The notes beneath the pieces are model-generated. The model saw only the letters and a program-made list of their open reading frames with translations. It had not been told where the DNA came from and searched no databases. Made by a program: the position numbers and the translations under genes. Positions 63,250-64,000 of a stretch of 64,000 nucleotides of DNA are shown piece by piece (position 1 is the stretch's first letter; every line of letters begins with the position of its first letter). The DNA is from Symbioplanes lichenis (GTDB lineage Bacteria; Actinomycetota; Actinomycetes; Mycobacteriales; Micromonosporaceae), in contig NZ_JAUZQD010000003.1 of assembly GCF_030709675.1 (NCBI RefSeq), positions 1-64,000 of the forward strand, written 5' to 3'.

Positions 63250-64000
63250 GTGAAACGGCTCGAAGAAATGCCGGAACAGGATGTCGTGGCGTCGTTGCGC
63301 CGCGCTTATCCGCGCGGCCACGCCGCCATTCTGAAAGCAGCGGGAGACGTGTCCGGGCTCGGGGACATCGAGGTCCACGCGGGCCGTCTGCGCCTGGTAC
63401 CCCGCGACGGCGGCCCGGCACGGGACGTCCCCTTCGACATCGCGGACATCACGCCGCGTGGCGGGACCTTCGATCTCCTGCTCGACCACGACCGGCAGAC
63501 CGTGCTGACAGAGGCGGTCCACCCGGGACAAGGAGAAGAAGCCGACCCGCTCCGGCCCTGGTACCACCTGGTCGAGGGCGCCGTGGAGCCGGCGGCCGGG
63601 GCGCAGGTGCTCGGCTCCCGGCGTACCCGGGAAGTGCTCGACCAGGTCTTGGGCCGCCCGGGCCTGAGCGTCGTCCACGCGCCGGTGCGAGCGGCGGCCC
63701 GGGCCGCCGAGCGCTCCCGCGGCAGCGACCCGGCGGTGCTGCGGCACCTGCGGCAGGCGGTCTGGGAGCTGCGGCGCTGCGACCTGGACCCGGCCCTGAC
63801 GGCCGAGCTGGCCGGCCTCGCCGAGCTGGCGCACCGGCTGCGCGGCGGGGCCCGGCCCGTGCTGGCCCTGCGCCGGGTCCCGCGCGCGACGATCCTGGCC
63901 GGGCTGGGCCGCGACGACGCCGAGTCCCTGCGCCGCGTCTTCACGGACCCGGTGGTCCTGGCCCGGCTGAACCCCGCGCACGCGATCGACGCGGCGGCGG
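63250..64000 (+). CDS. Unknown protein, 3' end outside window
   Basis: A GTG at 63250, preceded by GGGAGG at 63239-63244, opens a frame that stays open to the right edge (250 codons). The start reads MKRLEEMPEQDVVASLRRAY; later parts include VPFDIADITPRGGTFDLLLD and WYHLVEGAVEPAAGAQVLGS. The second half is Arg/Ala-rich and helical, with LRRVPRATILAGLGRDDAES near the edge. No domain is recognised. Codon bias (GC in third positions) supports it as real. The opposite strand also has long frames here, which I consider shadows. Confidence 0.75.
   Translation, partial: MKRLEEMPEQDVVASLRRAYPRGHAAILKAAGDVSGLGDIEVHAGRLRLVPRDGGPARDVPFDIADITPRGGTFDLLLDHDRQTVLTEAVHPGQGEEADPLRPWYHLVEGAVEPAAGAQVLGSRRTREVLDQVLGRPGLSVVHAPVRAAARAAERSRGSDPAVLRHLRQAVWELRRCDLDPALTAELAGLAELAHRLRGGARPVLALRRVPRATILAGLGRDDAESLRRVFTDPVVLARLNPAHAIDAAA

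Overview
The window is high-GC DNA from an actinomycete, most likely Micromonosporaceae (Actinoplanes-like). This is inferred from GC-rich codon use, frequent GTG starts, the order scpB-rluB-cmk-der, and many actinobacterial families (F420-type LLM oxidoreductase, Mo-hydroxylase trio, StrR/NovG-like ParB regulator). It falls into three parts.

(1) 1-3.93 kb is conserved chromosome: scpB, rluB, cmk and der as one overlapping operon, then a tRNA-Pro(GGG) gene. (2) 3.89-24.39 kb is a genomic island inserted in that tRNA. A perfect 45-bp direct repeat, running from the anticodon loop to the tRNA 3' end, lies at 3888-3932 and again at 24341-24385. Next to the tRNA are two paralogous tyrosine recombinases with 5' lesions, a short partner gene, a decayed duplicate of this module, and a third intact integrase. 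After a degraded stretch (DUF1643-like gene, IS4 remnant) come two defence modules. Module A (13.2-19.1 kb) is a six-gene operon: D12-class adenine methyltransferase, a 175-aa unknown protein, a PLD-nuclease/SF2-helicase fusion, a 63-aa acidic protein, a DndD-like SMC ATPase and a DndE-like small protein. No DndC or DndB homologue is present. I do not recognise this combination as a named system and it is the best candidate for something undescribed. Module B (20.1-23.7 kb) is a Gabija-type pair, an OLD ATPase-TOPRIM nuclease overlapping a UvrD-like helicase. The island holds no conjugation or replication genes that I can see.

(3) 24.4-64 kb is accessory chromosome rich in broken genes. It contains an IS481 remnant, a lipoprotein and small partner, a frameshifted EcsC-domain protein with a contractile-injection-type N-terminal motif, truncated ALDH and LLM genes joined head to head, a POT transporter and a Mo-hydroxylase trio whose large subunit has an internal deletion. 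Then come a CDF exporter, a solute-binding lipoprotein, a secreted protein built of two nearly identical repeats, an SGNH hydrolase, and an MMPL exporter divergent from a TAT-exported amidohydrolase across a 72-bp inverted repeat. The rest includes a two-component system, an ABC importer divergent from a CodA-like deaminase, an orphan CruF-like carotenoid gene, a PCD-VOC fusion, a membrane-anchored binding protein with a GH15 enzyme, MarR and ParB/StrR-like regulators, an MFS transporter, and an unknown gene running off the right edge.

Functions are read from motifs and family resemblance by eye; no database search was run.
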